This document shows, piece by piece, positions 44,033-52,799 of a DNA stretch of 64,000 nt. The notes under the pieces were generated by a model. That model was not told the origin of the DNA, did not search any database, and saw only the letters and a program-made list of their open reading frames with translations. The position numbers were made by a program, and so were the translations under genes. Each line of letters starts with the position of its first letter. Positions within the stretch are counted from its first letter, which is position 1. The DNA comes from Clostridium sp. AT4. GTDB lineage: Bacteria; Bacillota; Clostridia; Lachnospirales; Lachnospiraceae. The stretch spans positions 512,303 through 576,302 of the forward strand of contig NZ_LN999828.1 of the NCBI RefSeq assembly GCF_001517625.2. Direction: 5' to 3'.

Positions 44033-47000
44033 ATGAGTAAGGCTGATGGAAGTATTATTATCAACACCAATATCGAGACAGATGGTGTGGAAGCTGGGGT
44101 AAACGAGCTTAAAACCTCAATGACAAGAAAAATCGGCGATGTACAGGATTCTATATCCAGGCTGGGAGGAGCTGCAAAGAAGGTAGGTTCTGCGATAGCG
44201 GCGGTATTTGCAGTAAAACAGATCGTGCAGTTTGGGAAAGAATGCCTGGAGCTTGGATCGGACTTGCAGGAGGTACAGAATGTTGTAGATGTAACATTTC
44301 CGGAAATGAGTGCACAGGTCGAGGAATTCGCCAGAAGCGCAGCAGATTCATTTGGTTTGTCTGAGACAATGGCAAAGCAATATGTTGGTACATTTGGAAG
44401 TATGGCAAAGTCATTCGGCTACTCAGAAAAGGCGGCCTATGATATGGCAACAGCCCTGACGGGACTGACTGGGGATGTGGCATCTTTTTATAATTTATCT
44501 CAGGAAGAGGCTTATACCAAATTAAAAAGCGTATTTACTGGGGAAACGGAAACCTTGAAGGAGCTGGGGGTTGTTATGACCCAGACAGCGCTGGATCAAT
44601 ATGCCCTTGCCAATGGGGTTGGAAAAACGACAAATGAAATGACGGAGCAGGAGAAAGTTGCATTAAGGCTGCAATTTGTACAGACACAGCTTTCGGCAGC
44701 AAACGGGGACTTCGTGAGAACATCGGATTCATGGGCGAATCAGGTAAGGGTTTTTCAGTTGAGATTACAATCTTTAAAAGCCACAATAGGGCAGGGTTTT
44801 ATCAATCTGTTTACTCCGGTTATAAAGGCCGTAAATGTAGTTCTTGAACGGCTGTCGGCGGCAACAGCCGCATTTAAGAATTTTACAGAGACAGTAATGG
44901 GCGGTAAGTCTGCAAGCAGCGGAATGGCCCAAATGTCTGGTGAAATGGCGGAAGTACAGACCGGGTATGAGGGGGCTGCCGCTGGTGCAGAGGAATTTGC
45001 AGACGGAGTAGAGGACGCAGGCAAACAGGCAAAAAAATCATTGGCGCCATTCGACAATCTGATTCAGATTCAGCGCGATGCAAAGGAAAGTTCAGGAAAT
45101 ACGGAAAACAATGCAATAATGCCGCCGGCACTATCTACAGATGAAGAGCCGGAAGAATCCCCGTTTTTAAATAAGGTTGTGGAAACGCTGGATGCCATTA
45201 AACAGAGGTTAGTTGAAATAGGGGATATCTTTCACGCCGGATTCTGGCAGGGATTGGGAGACTGCACGCCTGTTCTGGATTCCATAAAGGGAAACATAGC
45301 AGGAATCGGACAGAGCTTAAAGGATATTTTTACAGATCAGGGAGTTATATCTGCATTTGATACGATGCTGAACACTATTTCATACAATTTGGGCAGAACC
45401 GCAGGAGCATTCTCCAGTATCGGGCTTACAATAGCGGACAATCTAACCGGGGGAATGGCTTTATATCTTGAAAGCGCCAAAGACAGGATCAAGGGATATC
45501 TGATCAGTATGTTTGATATTACAGCAGAAATCAGCACAATAGGGGCTGATTTTGCCGTAGCTGCAGCAGATATTTTTTCAGTGTTCAGAAGTGATACGGC
45601 AAAGCAGATTACTGCTGACATTATATCGATTTTTGCAGATGTATTTATGGGGATCACGGAATTATCTGCAAAGCTGTTCAGAGATGTGCTGGATACAATC
45701 CTCACCCCGTTTGTAGAGAACAAAGATAAGATAAAAGAAGCGCTGGCAAATACATTGGAGCCGATAAAAACGGTTCTTGATTCTGTTTCGAGTGGCATGA
45801 CGGAAGCTTTTGAGAACTTAAATAAAATGTATGATGAGCATATTGCCCCGCTGTTTGAATCTATCAAAAATGGGCTGTCTGAAATTTTGGGGAATTTGCT
45901 GGATGGATATAATCAGTATATTGCCCCGACACTTCAAAAACTTGCGGATAAGTTTGCGGAGGTATACGAAGGAACAATACTGCCTCTTTTCAATAAGATT
46001 ATTGGGCTGATAGGTAAGATTGCCGATTTGATTAAGGAAATATGGGATGGAAGCTTAAAGCCTCTGCTTAGTCAGATATCGTCTAATATACTGCCTGTGA
46101 TTGCTCCGATTCTGGAAACAATAGGAACAGCGTTGCTTAATCTGATTGATACGGCAGCATCCGTTTTGGATGGGATAATAACGGCATTTTCCGGAATTAT
46201 TGATTTTTTGACAGGTGTATTTTCCGGGGATTGGGAAAAGGCATGGGAAGGTATTAAGGAGATATTAGAAGGTGTCATTGATGCAATAATGAGCCTTGTG
46301 GAAGGATTGATAACATTTTTAGGGGATTTTATCAGCGATGGGCTGGAAGTTATTGGCGCAGTAATAGAAAGGACGTTAAACGTTCTTATAGGACGGATTG
46401 AATTTGCATGGGCGAAAACGGTCGATATTGTTAAGGGGCTATGGAATACTTTAAAGGGAGATGCGGAAACCATATTTGAAGGAATCGGACAGGCAATAGA
46501 AACAGTGTGGGATTCCGTGAAAAATAAGACAGCTGAAATATGGGATAGCATTGTGACAGTAATTAAGAATACCATAGAAAAGATCGTTTCTGGTGTGGAA
46601 AACATGGTGAATTCGGTTATATCCGGAATAAACAAAATTATAGAGGCGGTCAATAATGTAATGGATAAGGTGGGAATTTCAATTCCCGTTATTCCTGAGA
46701 TGAATCTGCTGGGGAAATATGGCTACCCTGCATCCGCTTACGCATCCATCCCATACAAAATGCCTATGCTTGCCACCGGAACGGTAGTGCCTCCCAGAGC
46801 AGGCATGTTTGCAGCTATCCTCGGTGACAATAACCGCGAGACAGAAGTGGTTTCCCCGCTGTCCACCATGAAGCAGGCTCTCAAAGAAGCTTTGTCAGAA
46901 AGCAACATTTCGGGCGGAAATCAGGTTATAAAAGCTGATCTGGTGCTTGACAGTACAAAATTCGGGCAGTTAGTAGTTAAGTTCGGAAATAGCGAAAAGA

Positions 47001-47038
47001 ACCGTGTAGGCGTTCGCATGGTAACAGAGGGAGTATAA
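44033..47038 (+). CDS. Phage tail tape measure protein
   Basis: A 1001-residue protein. The N-terminal region (about 60-260) holds the tape measure core (MAKQYVGTFGSMAKSFGYSE, LTGLTGDVASFYNLS, KSVFTGETETLKELG). The long middle is amphipathic and rich in Ile/Leu/Asp with hydrophobic segments (about 680-800), as expected for a protein that fills the tail tube. The last ~100 residues (YKMPMLATGTVVPPRAG, ILGDNNRETEVVSPLSTM) form the conserved C-terminal domain. The start has only AGGAAA 8-9 nt upstream. It is the sole recognisable virion gene in the element. Confidence 0.93.
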   Translation: MSKADGSIIINTNIETDGVEAGVNELKTSMTRKIGDVQDSISRLGGAAKKVGSAIAAVFAVKQIVQFGKECLELGSDLQEVQNVVDVTFPEMSAQVEEFARSAADSFGLSETMAKQYVGTFGSMAKSFGYSEKAAYDMATALTGLTGDVASFYNLSQEEAYTKLKSVFTGETETLKELGVVMTQTALDQYALANGVGKTTNEMTEQEKVALRLQFVQTQLSAANGDFVRTSDSWANQVRVFQLRLQSLKATIGQGFINLFTPVIKAVNVVLERLSAATAAFKNFTETVMGGKSASSGMAQMSGEMAEVQTGYEGAAAGAEEFADGVEDAGKQAKKSLAPFDNLIQIQRDAKESSGNTENNAIMPPALSTDEEPEESPFLNKVVETLDAIKQRLVEIGDIFHAGFWQGLGDCTPVLDSIKGNIAGIGQSLKDIFTDQGVISAFDTMLNTISYNLGRTAGAFSSIGLTIADNLTGGMALYLESAKDRIKGYLISMFDITAEISTIGADFAVAAADIFSVFRSDTAKQITADIISIFADVFMGITELSAKLFRDVLDTILTPFVENKDKIKEALANTLEPIKTVLDSVSSGMTEAFENLNKMYDEHIAPLFESIKNGLSEILGNLLDGYNQYIAPTLQKLADKFAEVYEGTILPLFNKIIGLIGKIADLIKEIWDGSLKPLLSQISSNILPVIAPILETIGTALLNLIDTAASVLDGIITAFSGIIDFLTGVFSGDWEKAWEGIKEILEGVIDAIMSLVEGLITFLGDFISDGLEVIGAVIERTLNVLIGRIEFAWAKTVDIVKGLWNTLKGDAETIFEGIGQAIETVWDSVKNKTAEIWDSIVTVIKNTIEKIVSGVENMVNSVISGINKIIEAVNNVMDKVGISIPVIPEMNLLGKYGYPASAYASIPYKMPMLATGTVVPPRAGMFAAILGDNNRETEVVSPLSTMKQALKEALSESNISGGNQVIKADLVLDSTKFGQLVVKFGNSEKNRVGVRMVTEGV

Positions 47039-47042
47039 TCAT

Positions 47043-47366
47043 ATGAGAATCAGAAAAATGAAATTTTGTGATTACGGGATTGATGAAGAGGAAAAAAATG
47101 TGCTTATGGAGCTGGCAAAACGGGAAGAGAATGCAGTCTTTATAAGAAATGCTGTAATGGAAAGCAATCCGGGATTGTCAGAAATGCTGTTTATTTCATT
47201 GACAACAGGGATTGGGTATGATGCCATGGGACACAGCAGATATATTCCTATAAAAAGAGATGATTTTTACGCATATCGGCGCAGGGCACTGTATATTTTC
47301 AAACTATTACTGAAAGATCAGGGGAATAGAATGGGAACGAACTGCTTTGCTGCGATATCGCAATAG
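47043..47366 (+). CDS. Small hypothetical protein after tape measure
   Basis: A 107-residue protein (MKFCDYGIDEEEKNVLMELA; YIPIKRDDFYAYRRRALYIF). The second Met at 47058 is an alternative start. Similar proteins appear in clostridial phage elements; function unknown. Confidence 0.65.
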   Translation: MRIRKMKFCDYGIDEEEKNVLMELAKREENAVFIRNAVMESNPGLSEMLFISLTTGIGYDAMGHSRYIPIKRDDFYAYRRRALYIFKLLLKDQGNRMGTNCFAAISQ

Positions 47367-47387
47367 GGCAGAAAAATTGGTTTACCC

Positions 47388-47416
47388 TTGAATGGACCAG
47401 AAAGATGTGGTATAGT
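47388..47416 (+). promoter_or_regulatory. Promoter of right antitoxin RNA
   Basis: TTGAAT (47388-47393), 17-bp spacer, TATAGT (47411-47416). Confidence 0.75.
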
Positions 47417-47422
47417 AAAGAT

Positions 47423-47518
47423 GTAAAAAGGGAAAGCCAGAAGCACACGGCCTACCCGAATAGTTTAGCGACTATATAACATAAGCCGTCACTATTGGCA
47501 GTAGTGGCGGCTATTTTC
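47423..47518 (+). ncRNA. Candidate antisense antitoxin RNA, right locus
   Basis: About 95 nt ending in a terminator (AGCCGTCACTA 47484-47494 with TAGTGGCGGCT 47502-47512, one G-U-type mismatch, then ATTTTCT). Its 3' end crosses the toxin stop codon. The leader at 47431-47457 reappears on the opposite strand in the toxin leader (47688-47658). Confidence 0.65.
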
Positions 47519-47603
47519 TACCCTTAAAGATTGTGTAACACAGTTCTACAAGGGATACAATGAAGATACCTATCTGGATCAGATCCGAATATGTAACATA
47601 CAT
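47511..47603 (-). CDS. Holin-like type I toxin peptide, right locus
   Basis: A 30-residue peptide starting MYVTYSDLIQIGIFIVSLVE, one membrane helix and a basic end (FKGRK). AAAGGAGG lies 9 nt before ATG. It shares VTYSDL with the left-end toxin but is otherwise different, so the two loci are distinct family members. Confidence 0.8.
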   Translation of the reverse strand: MYVTYSDLIQIGIFIVSLVELCYTIFKGRK

Positions 47604-47657
47604 TGGCAAGCCCTCCTTTCTTTCGTCTGGAGGGTTAGCCCCTCCGAAAAATGGGAG

Positions 47658-47688
47658 GGTAGGCCGCCTTTATGTGCTCTGACTTTCC
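47658..47688 (-). repeat. Leader inverted repeat, right toxin locus (toxin side)
   Basis: On the minus strand GGAAAGTCAGA...CGGCCTACCC matches plus-strand 47431-47457, with a 6-nt insertion. The toxin and antitoxin leaders are therefore alike rather than complementary. Confidence 0.75.
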
Positions 47689-47696
47689 TTGTGGAC

Positions 47697-47725
47697 AGTA
47701 TAGCACAAAGGCTGAGGCAATACAA
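47697..47725 (-). promoter_or_regulatory. Promoter of right toxin mRNA
   Basis: On the minus strand TTGTAT (47725-47720), 17-bp spacer, TATACT (47702-47697). Confidence 0.7.
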
Positions 47726-48076
47726 TAATTTATTATGTAAGGTCACAGAAGGGCAGGAAAGAGCCTTTCTGTGAGCCAGAGGACCATCACAAAAGTATGA
47801 GAACCTTCCTCTGATCAAACCAGAGGACACAGAGACAACTTCATAAAACTTCATTTTGCAAAAGAGCCAGGGAGGCTCATGCTTTCCCGGCCTTTATATT
47901 ACTATCCGCTGTCTTTTGGCTGTCCGTGTGATATTTTGCCCTCTGCAATGGCCCTGAAACCCGTGCAGAATCAGGCTTTTCCGGCTCTTTTTTCGTGTGA
48001 TATTTCGTGTGATACTTGCCCGGAAAACAGGGGTTTTTTATTACTTTCTGGCTTCCTGTCCTTACCCCCTCAAACC
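47726..48076. other. Right end of element, gene-free
   Basis: No credible ORF. It contains three GTGTGATA arm-type repeats: 47926-47933, 47995-48002 and 48007-48014, the last two spaced exactly as at the left end. A short hairpin (GAGCC/GGCTC near 47865-47879) is also present. Confidence 0.6.
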
Positions 48077-48156
48077 ACGAAAAAACCGCCTAAACACTGG
48101 CTTTCCCAGCATTTACGCGGTTTTTAAAAAGTGGAGCTGAGGGGAATCGAACCCCT
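48077..48156. repeat. attR direct repeat (authentic ssrA 3' end and terminator)
   Basis: Right copy of the 80-bp att repeat. It contains the tmRNA 3' terminus and, on the minus strand, its terminator: CCGC...GCGG with inner TAAA/TTTA and CTGG/CCAG pairing around GAAAG, then six T residues (about 48122-48081). Confidence 0.93.
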
Positions 48157-48478
48157 GTCCGAAAACCAATTCCCTGTTCTTCTACTATCATAGTCTCTTA
48201 TTTAACATTCCCTCCGCCGCCCGGGAAAAGACACTCTGACGGTTTTAGTAGCTTCATAATACGCCCATATACTCAAAGCTTTGTATACGTCGTTTCCCAC
48301 ATAGTCGATGCCAGGGTCTTAAAGTGTGGGTGCCTTAAGTCTGACAGCTGCCATTAGGCAGCGTATGCTAATTCGTCGTTAGCGTTTATTTTTAATTTTG
48401 CCATTTAACCCATCGCATAGGGATAGCTTCACCAGCTGCATGATCCCCGTCGAAACCAGTACAACCCCTGAATATTCA
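48132..48478 (-). ncRNA. ssrA: tmRNA (SsrA)
   Basis: 347 nt on the minus strand. The 5' GGGGTTG (from 48478) pairs with CAGCTCC at the 3' end with wobble pairs, the T arm contains GGGGTTCGATTCCCC, and GGTTTCGACGGGG follows the 5' end. The tag reading frame at 48401-48354 starts at GCA and encodes AKLKINANDELAYAA then TAA. It rescues stalled ribosomes with SmpB. The element is inserted at its 3' end without damage. Confidence 0.96.
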
Positions 48479-48520
48479 GATTGGATTCTGGTGTGCCAAC
48501 GAAGCAATTCGCTGTTTATT

Positions 48521-48549
48521 ATCTTAGCAGGTCAAAACCGGACTGTCAA
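48521..48549 (-). promoter_or_regulatory. Promoter of ssrA
   Basis: On the minus strand perfect TTGACA (48549-48544), 17-bp spacer, TAAGAT (48526-48521). Confidence 0.85.
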
Positions 48550-48631
48550 GGTCGTAAACGTAATTTAAGCGTAAATGCAGGTGCAGACACAAGGGGTGAA
48601 AAACATTAAGAAATTTGTAAATATAAATATT

Positions 48632-48660
48632 TTGCTTGTAATGGGGGAATATGGTACACT
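48632..48660 (+). promoter_or_regulatory. Promoter now isolated from the ABC operon by the IS
   Basis: TTGCTT (48632-48637), 17-bp spacer, TACACT (48655-48660), ending 25 bp before the insertion sequence. Without the IS it would lie about 76 bp upstream of the ABC ATPase start. Confidence 0.6.
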
Positions 48661-48685
48661 TATTTCAAGATACTGGCAGATTAAA

Positions 48686-50339
48686 CCTGAATTATTCACG
48701 ACTTTGCCACGAATGTGGCTGAAAGCCACATAGTTACTGTATTTTAACTGAATATTGCTTTTCACCTATCAAGTGAATGAAAAAAGAGCATCCATTTGTG
48801 GTAAAATTAAGGTGTCTAATCAAAATAAATACCAACAAAGGAGCCCTTTATGAGTATTGTAAACACCTTATCACTAGAAAGCAATAGACAAATTAAAATA
48901 AATTTTGATGGAGGAGATTTATCCTCCGATGCAGGATTGCTTCTCATCAAAGAATTCGTAAGAAAACTTGGTATTGATAATCTTTTAGGCAAAGTTTTCA
49001 AGACCAACGATTCTGCATTATTCAGATATCATACAGATCAGAAAAACCTGCTCCAGATGATATATATGATCATTGCAGGCTACTTTGAAGATGATACTTC
49101 CGATGAACTTACAAATGATCCTGTATTCAAGTCTGTACTTGAAAAAGACACCCTTGCATCACAGCCTACGGTATCAAGATTCTTTAACCGTATGGATGAA
49201 GATACCTTAAACCAGTTACTTATGATTGGCAGAATACTCCGAAAGAGAGTTTATCGTATTCAGATGCCACAGGCTGTTATTCTGGATCTGGATTCCACTC
49301 TTCTTGATGCATACGGCAAACAGGAAGGCAGAGCCTTTAACTTTCATTATCAAAGCAATGGATACCATCCACTTGTCTGTTATGATGGAATGACCGGAGA
49401 TCTGGTAAAAATCCAGCTTCGTGATGGAACCGAGTATTCCTCTACCGGAGTGGTTGACTTCCTGCAGCCGATACTTGATGAATACCTGAATGATTATCCG
49501 GCGATCCGTATTCTGCTTCGTGGTGACAGCGGTTTCGCTACACCTGATCTTTATAAGCAGTGTGAGGAAAACGGCACAAGCTATGTGATCCGGCTGAAGG
49601 AGAATGGCATTCTCCGTAAAAAAGCATCCTATCTTGTGAATGAGCTTGATGAGATCACCAAAAATAATAAAGTCGATTATGCAGTAGCCTATGGCGAATT
49701 CATGTATAGAGCGAGTTCATGGCCTTATGGAAGGCGTGTGGTATGCAAGGTTGAAAAGCCGGAAAACCAAATGGTTTACATGTACACATTTGTTGTCACA
49801 AACATGGATTCCTCACCAGAGTATCTCATCAAATTTTACTGCAAGCGAGGGCTGATGGAAAACTTCATTAAAGAAAGCAAATCCGGTTTTGATTTTGCGT
49901 CCGTAAGCAGTCATACCAGAATGGTAAATGCCAATAGACTGCAGGTACATGCTCTTGCGTATAACATATTTAATTGGTTTAGAAGATTGGTGCTATCAGC
50001 AAATATGAGAAAGCAACGCATTGATACCGTCCGTTTAAAATTGCTGAAGATTGCTGCAAAAGTAGTTCATTCAGCAGGATATATCACATTCAAACTGTGC
50101 AGCAGTTGCCCCTATAAGAATGAATTCTATGAGACACTTTCAAATATCGGCAAGCTGAATGTACAGCTGGAATAGCAACTATTAACGAACATTGACAGCT
50201 TAACAACTGCTCTGAACTCTGCCACAGGGATTTTATACCCTTTTGACGGGTTAATTGAGTGATGTTATGGCTGCATGGATCAATTTTCAGATTCATGGTA
50301 CTGTTATCAATTCAGATACTGTTCCGTGAATAATTCAGG
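48686..50339 (+). mobile_element. IS1380-family insertion sequence, complete
   Basis: 1,654 bp with terminal inverted repeats CCTGAATTATTCACG (48686-48700) and its complement (50325-50339), flanked by a 5-bp TTAAA target duplication (48681-48685 and 50340-50344). One intact transposase gene. A hairpin near the left end (48713-48720 with 48724-48731) could block transcription entering from outside. Confidence 0.95.
48850..50175 (+). CDS. IS1380-family DDE transposase
   Basis: A 441-residue transposase. Catalytic acidic residues are visible in VILDLDSTLLDAYG, LLRGDSGFATPDLY and RGLMENFIKESKSGF. It is intact and has AAAGGAG 7 nt before ATG. Intact terminal repeats and target duplication indicate recent and possibly active movement. 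Confidence 0.95.
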   Translation: MSIVNTLSLESNRQIKINFDGGDLSSDAGLLLIKEFVRKLGIDNLLGKVFKTNDSALFRYHTDQKNLLQMIYMIIAGYFEDDTSDELTNDPVFKSVLEKDTLASQPTVSRFFNRMDEDTLNQLLMIGRILRKRVYRIQMPQAVILDLDSTLLDAYGKQEGRAFNFHYQSNGYHPLVCYDGMTGDLVKIQLRDGTEYSSTGVVDFLQPILDEYLNDYPAIRILLRGDSGFATPDLYKQCEENGTSYVIRLKENGILRKKASYLVNELDEITKNNKVDYAVAYGEFMYRASSWPYGRRVVCKVEKPENQMVYMYTFVVTNMDSSPEYLIKFYCKRGLMENFIKESKSGFDFASVSSHTRMVNANRLQVHALAYNIFNWFRRLVLSANMRKQRIDTVRLKLLKIAAKVVHSAGYITFKLCSSCPYKNEFYETLSNIGKLNVQLE

Positions 50340-50395
50340 TTAAATGTTAAAAATGCACAAAAATTACATCGTGCGATGGCGAAGGGGGGAAGAAG

Positions 50396-51067
50396 ATGCT
50401 GCGGGCGTCCGGAATCTGTAAATCATATGGAAAACGCAGGATTATTGAGCAGGCAGAGTTTTTTGCCGGAAGGGGAAGCTGCGTAGGGGTCGTGGGAGCA
50501 AATGGCTGCGGAAAAACGACCCTTTTATCTATTCTGGCCGGAACCAGGAAAGCCGATAGGGGAAGTGTAAAGATTGACGGGGAAGAGGCTCTTGGCCATC
50601 CATCGGTATTTGCCCGGAATGTGGCGTATGTTCCGCAGGAAAATCCTCTTATGGAAGAGCTTACGGTAAGAGATAATCTCCTCCTGTGGCACAGGGGAAA
50701 TAAAAAGCAGATGAATGAGGATCTTAAAACGGGTTCCGCGGCTCTTTTGGGAATCCCTGCTATGCTGGGGATGAGAGCGGGCAAGCTGTCCGGAGGAATG
50801 AAAAAACGCCTCAGTATTGCCTGTGCTCTGTCGGGAAATGCGCCTGTCCTTATTATGGATGAGCCTGGAGCAGCGTTGGATCTGGAGTGTAAGGAGTCCA
50901 TCCGGCAATATTTGAAAGGTTATGTAAATGAAGGTAAAACGGTGATCCTTACTTCCCATGAAATGGAAGAGCTATCGCTTTGTGACCGTCTGTATGTAAT
51001 GAAGGACAGATGTCTGAAAGAGATTGAAGCAGGATTAAGCTCCAGGGAACTGATCCACTATTTTTAA
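50396..51067 (+). CDS. ABC transporter ATP-binding protein
   Basis: A 223-residue ATPase: Walker A GANGCGKTT, Q-loop in YVPQENPL, signature LSGGMKKRL, Walker B VLIMDEPGAALD, and switch His in TSHEMEEL. First gene of an operon with two ABC-2 type permeases and a membrane-anchored protein. Preceded by GGGGGG 7 nt upstream. The substrate is unknown. Confidence 0.93.
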   Translation: MLRASGICKSYGKRRIIEQAEFFAGRGSCVGVVGANGCGKTTLLSILAGTRKADRGSVKIDGEEALGHPSVFARNVAYVPQENPLMEELTVRDNLLLWHRGNKKQMNEDLKTGSAALLGIPAMLGMRAGKLSGGMKKRLSIACALSGNAPVLIMDEPGAALDLECKESIRQYLKGYVNEGKTVILTSHEMEELSLCDRLYVMKDRCLKEIEAGLSSRELIHYF

Positions 51068-51148
51068 TGGCAGCAAACAGATAAAAGGATTGGCGAAGAA
51101 CAAAAAGGCGCACGTTGGCGTGTGCTGTTAATAATGGAGGAAACGTGT

Positions 51149-52786
51149 ATGGAAATGACAAAAAAGATGAAAATGGCAGCAGTAGGAGCGGCAGCAGTGG
51201 CAGTGGTTGGCGGAGGGGTATTTGCTTATACCCGGCTGGCCGGCGGCGATCCAAAGGAAACGGTGATCCAGGCCTTTGAAAATGTTTATACAGAGGGACA
51301 GACCGACCCTATGGAGGAACTGTTTGGCCTGTCGGAGTTTGCGAAGGCAGGGGTTTCTGCCAGCCAGAATTCGGGGCTGATGTTAAAGCTGGACAGCTGC
51401 TCTGAGCCTGCGGTAAATACCTATGCAGGGAGCGGACTGCGGATCGATGCGAAAAACGATGTGGAAAACAATAAAGTCAGTGCCAATATGGGAATCATTT
51501 ACAATGGAATGGATCTGGTAAATCTGGATCTTTATTATGGGGATGATACAGTTATGGCTGCTGTGCCGGAACTGAGTCCAAAAGTTTTTACTCTGGATTT
51601 TGGAGAAGGACTGGAAGAACGGCTGAAAAATTCTCCTATGCTCGGATCGGCTCTTGAGCAGAGTGGAGTAGATGCGTCGGTGATGGCAGAGTATATGGAG
51701 CTGTTGGCAGAGCAGGCCAGACAGACGCAGGAGGGGCAGGCGGCTTCCTTTGATCTGAAGGCTCTTATGAAACGCTACCGGGAAGGCTGCAAGGCGGAAG
51801 ATGACTTTAAGGCAGCACTCACTGTGGAAAAGGGAGAGAAGGCTTCTTTTACCATAGACGGAAAGGAGCAGGCCTGCAGGGGATATGAGGTTACAGTCAG
51901 CAAGGAAGCGATGATCAACTTTCTGAGAACCTCCTCTGATTTCTTTCTTCAAGATGAGGTTTTAAAGAAGGATTTCTTAAAGCGTCTGGAACTGAGCGTG
52001 AAATTAAGCCAGCTGGCAGGTGCGCAGATGGAAGGACAGGATTTCCCTACCGCTCAGGAGATGCAGGAGCAGACCTATGAGGAGGCCAGAACGGAAATTG
52101 ACGGGATGATCGCATTTTTAGACAGCTCGTTAAATGATGTGAGCATGACGGTTTACGTGGATAAAGAAGGATGTCTGGCATCTGTAAAGGGAACGACTTC
52201 CTTTAACAGTACTGGGTCGGAAGCTGAACCGGTTCAGCTGCAGTTTGGCTGTGAATTAAAGGGAGGCGCTTATCCGACTCAGAATATGAGCGCTCAGGCA
52301 GTGCTGGAAAATGGGGCTGCATCTGTACAGATTGAGGCAGTGAAAGAGGGCGCCTATGATGGGAAAGAACTCACATCCGGTTTCGAGCTTTCCATAGAAA
52401 ATCAGGGAGAGATAGCTGAAAAATGGGATATCACCCTTGACAGCTCCTATAACAGCGAGGGAGGCGGTTTTGATGTCCAGGCAGCAGCGGCCCAGGATGG
52501 AATGGAACTTTTAGGTTTTTCAGCTCAGGGTGTTGTGGATGAACTGGAAAAGGGAAAGAATATTCATTTGACTCTTGATTCTTTGGATGTTTCTGCAATG
52601 GGAGACACGGGAAATGCTGTTTTAAGCGGCGAATATTATATAAGACCGCTGACGGAGGAGGTTGTTCCTTTAGAGGGTGACACCATGGATGTATTGGCAG
52701 CAGGAGAGGAAGAGTGGAACAGCGTGCTTATGGAGGTGCTGTTCAGCTTTATAAGTCTCAGCGGCCAGATGGATACAGGAAATTAA
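51149..52786 (+). CDS. Membrane-anchored hypothetical protein of the ABC operon
   Basis: A 545-residue protein with an N-terminal membrane helix (about 8-28; MAAVGAAAVAVVGGGVFAYT) and a large extracellular region rich in beta structure and acidic residues. The ATG at 51149 follows GGAGG by 8 nt; the in-frame ATG at 51122 has no site. It may be a substrate-binding or accessory subunit for the two permeases. No family is securely recognised. Confidence 0.75.
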   Translation: MEMTKKMKMAAVGAAAVAVVGGGVFAYTRLAGGDPKETVIQAFENVYTEGQTDPMEELFGLSEFAKAGVSASQNSGLMLKLDSCSEPAVNTYAGSGLRIDAKNDVENNKVSANMGIIYNGMDLVNLDLYYGDDTVMAAVPELSPKVFTLDFGEGLEERLKNSPMLGSALEQSGVDASVMAEYMELLAEQARQTQEGQAASFDLKALMKRYREGCKAEDDFKAALTVEKGEKASFTIDGKEQACRGYEVTVSKEAMINFLRTSSDFFLQDEVLKKDFLKRLELSVKLSQLAGAQMEGQDFPTAQEMQEQTYEEARTEIDGMIAFLDSSLNDVSMTVYVDKEGCLASVKGTTSFNSTGSEAEPVQLQFGCELKGGAYPTQNMSAQAVLENGAASVQIEAVKEGAYDGKELTSGFELSIENQGEIAEKWDITLDSSYNSEGGGFDVQAAAAQDGMELLGFSAQGVVDELEKGKNIHLTLDSLDVSAMGDTGNAVLSGEYYIRPLTEEVVPLEGDTMDVLAAGEEEWNSVLMEVLFSFISLSGQMDTGN

Positions 52787-52799
52787 AGGACAGGATAAT

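Larger units (their letters stand above)
33397..48156. mobile_element. ssrA-integrated phage-like element, 14.76 kb
   Basis: Bounded by 80-bp direct repeats (33397-33476 and 48077-48156, one mismatch) that contain the tmRNA 3' end and its terminator. The left end encodes a tyrosine integrase. Inside are a CI-like repressor with operators and divergent promoter, replication functions, small phage-type genes and a tape measure protein. There is no terminase, portal, capsid, lysin or other recognisable tail gene. A type I toxin-antitoxin locus sits just inside each end. It is either a prophage that lost its virion genes or a satellite that depends on a helper. Confidence 0.9.
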
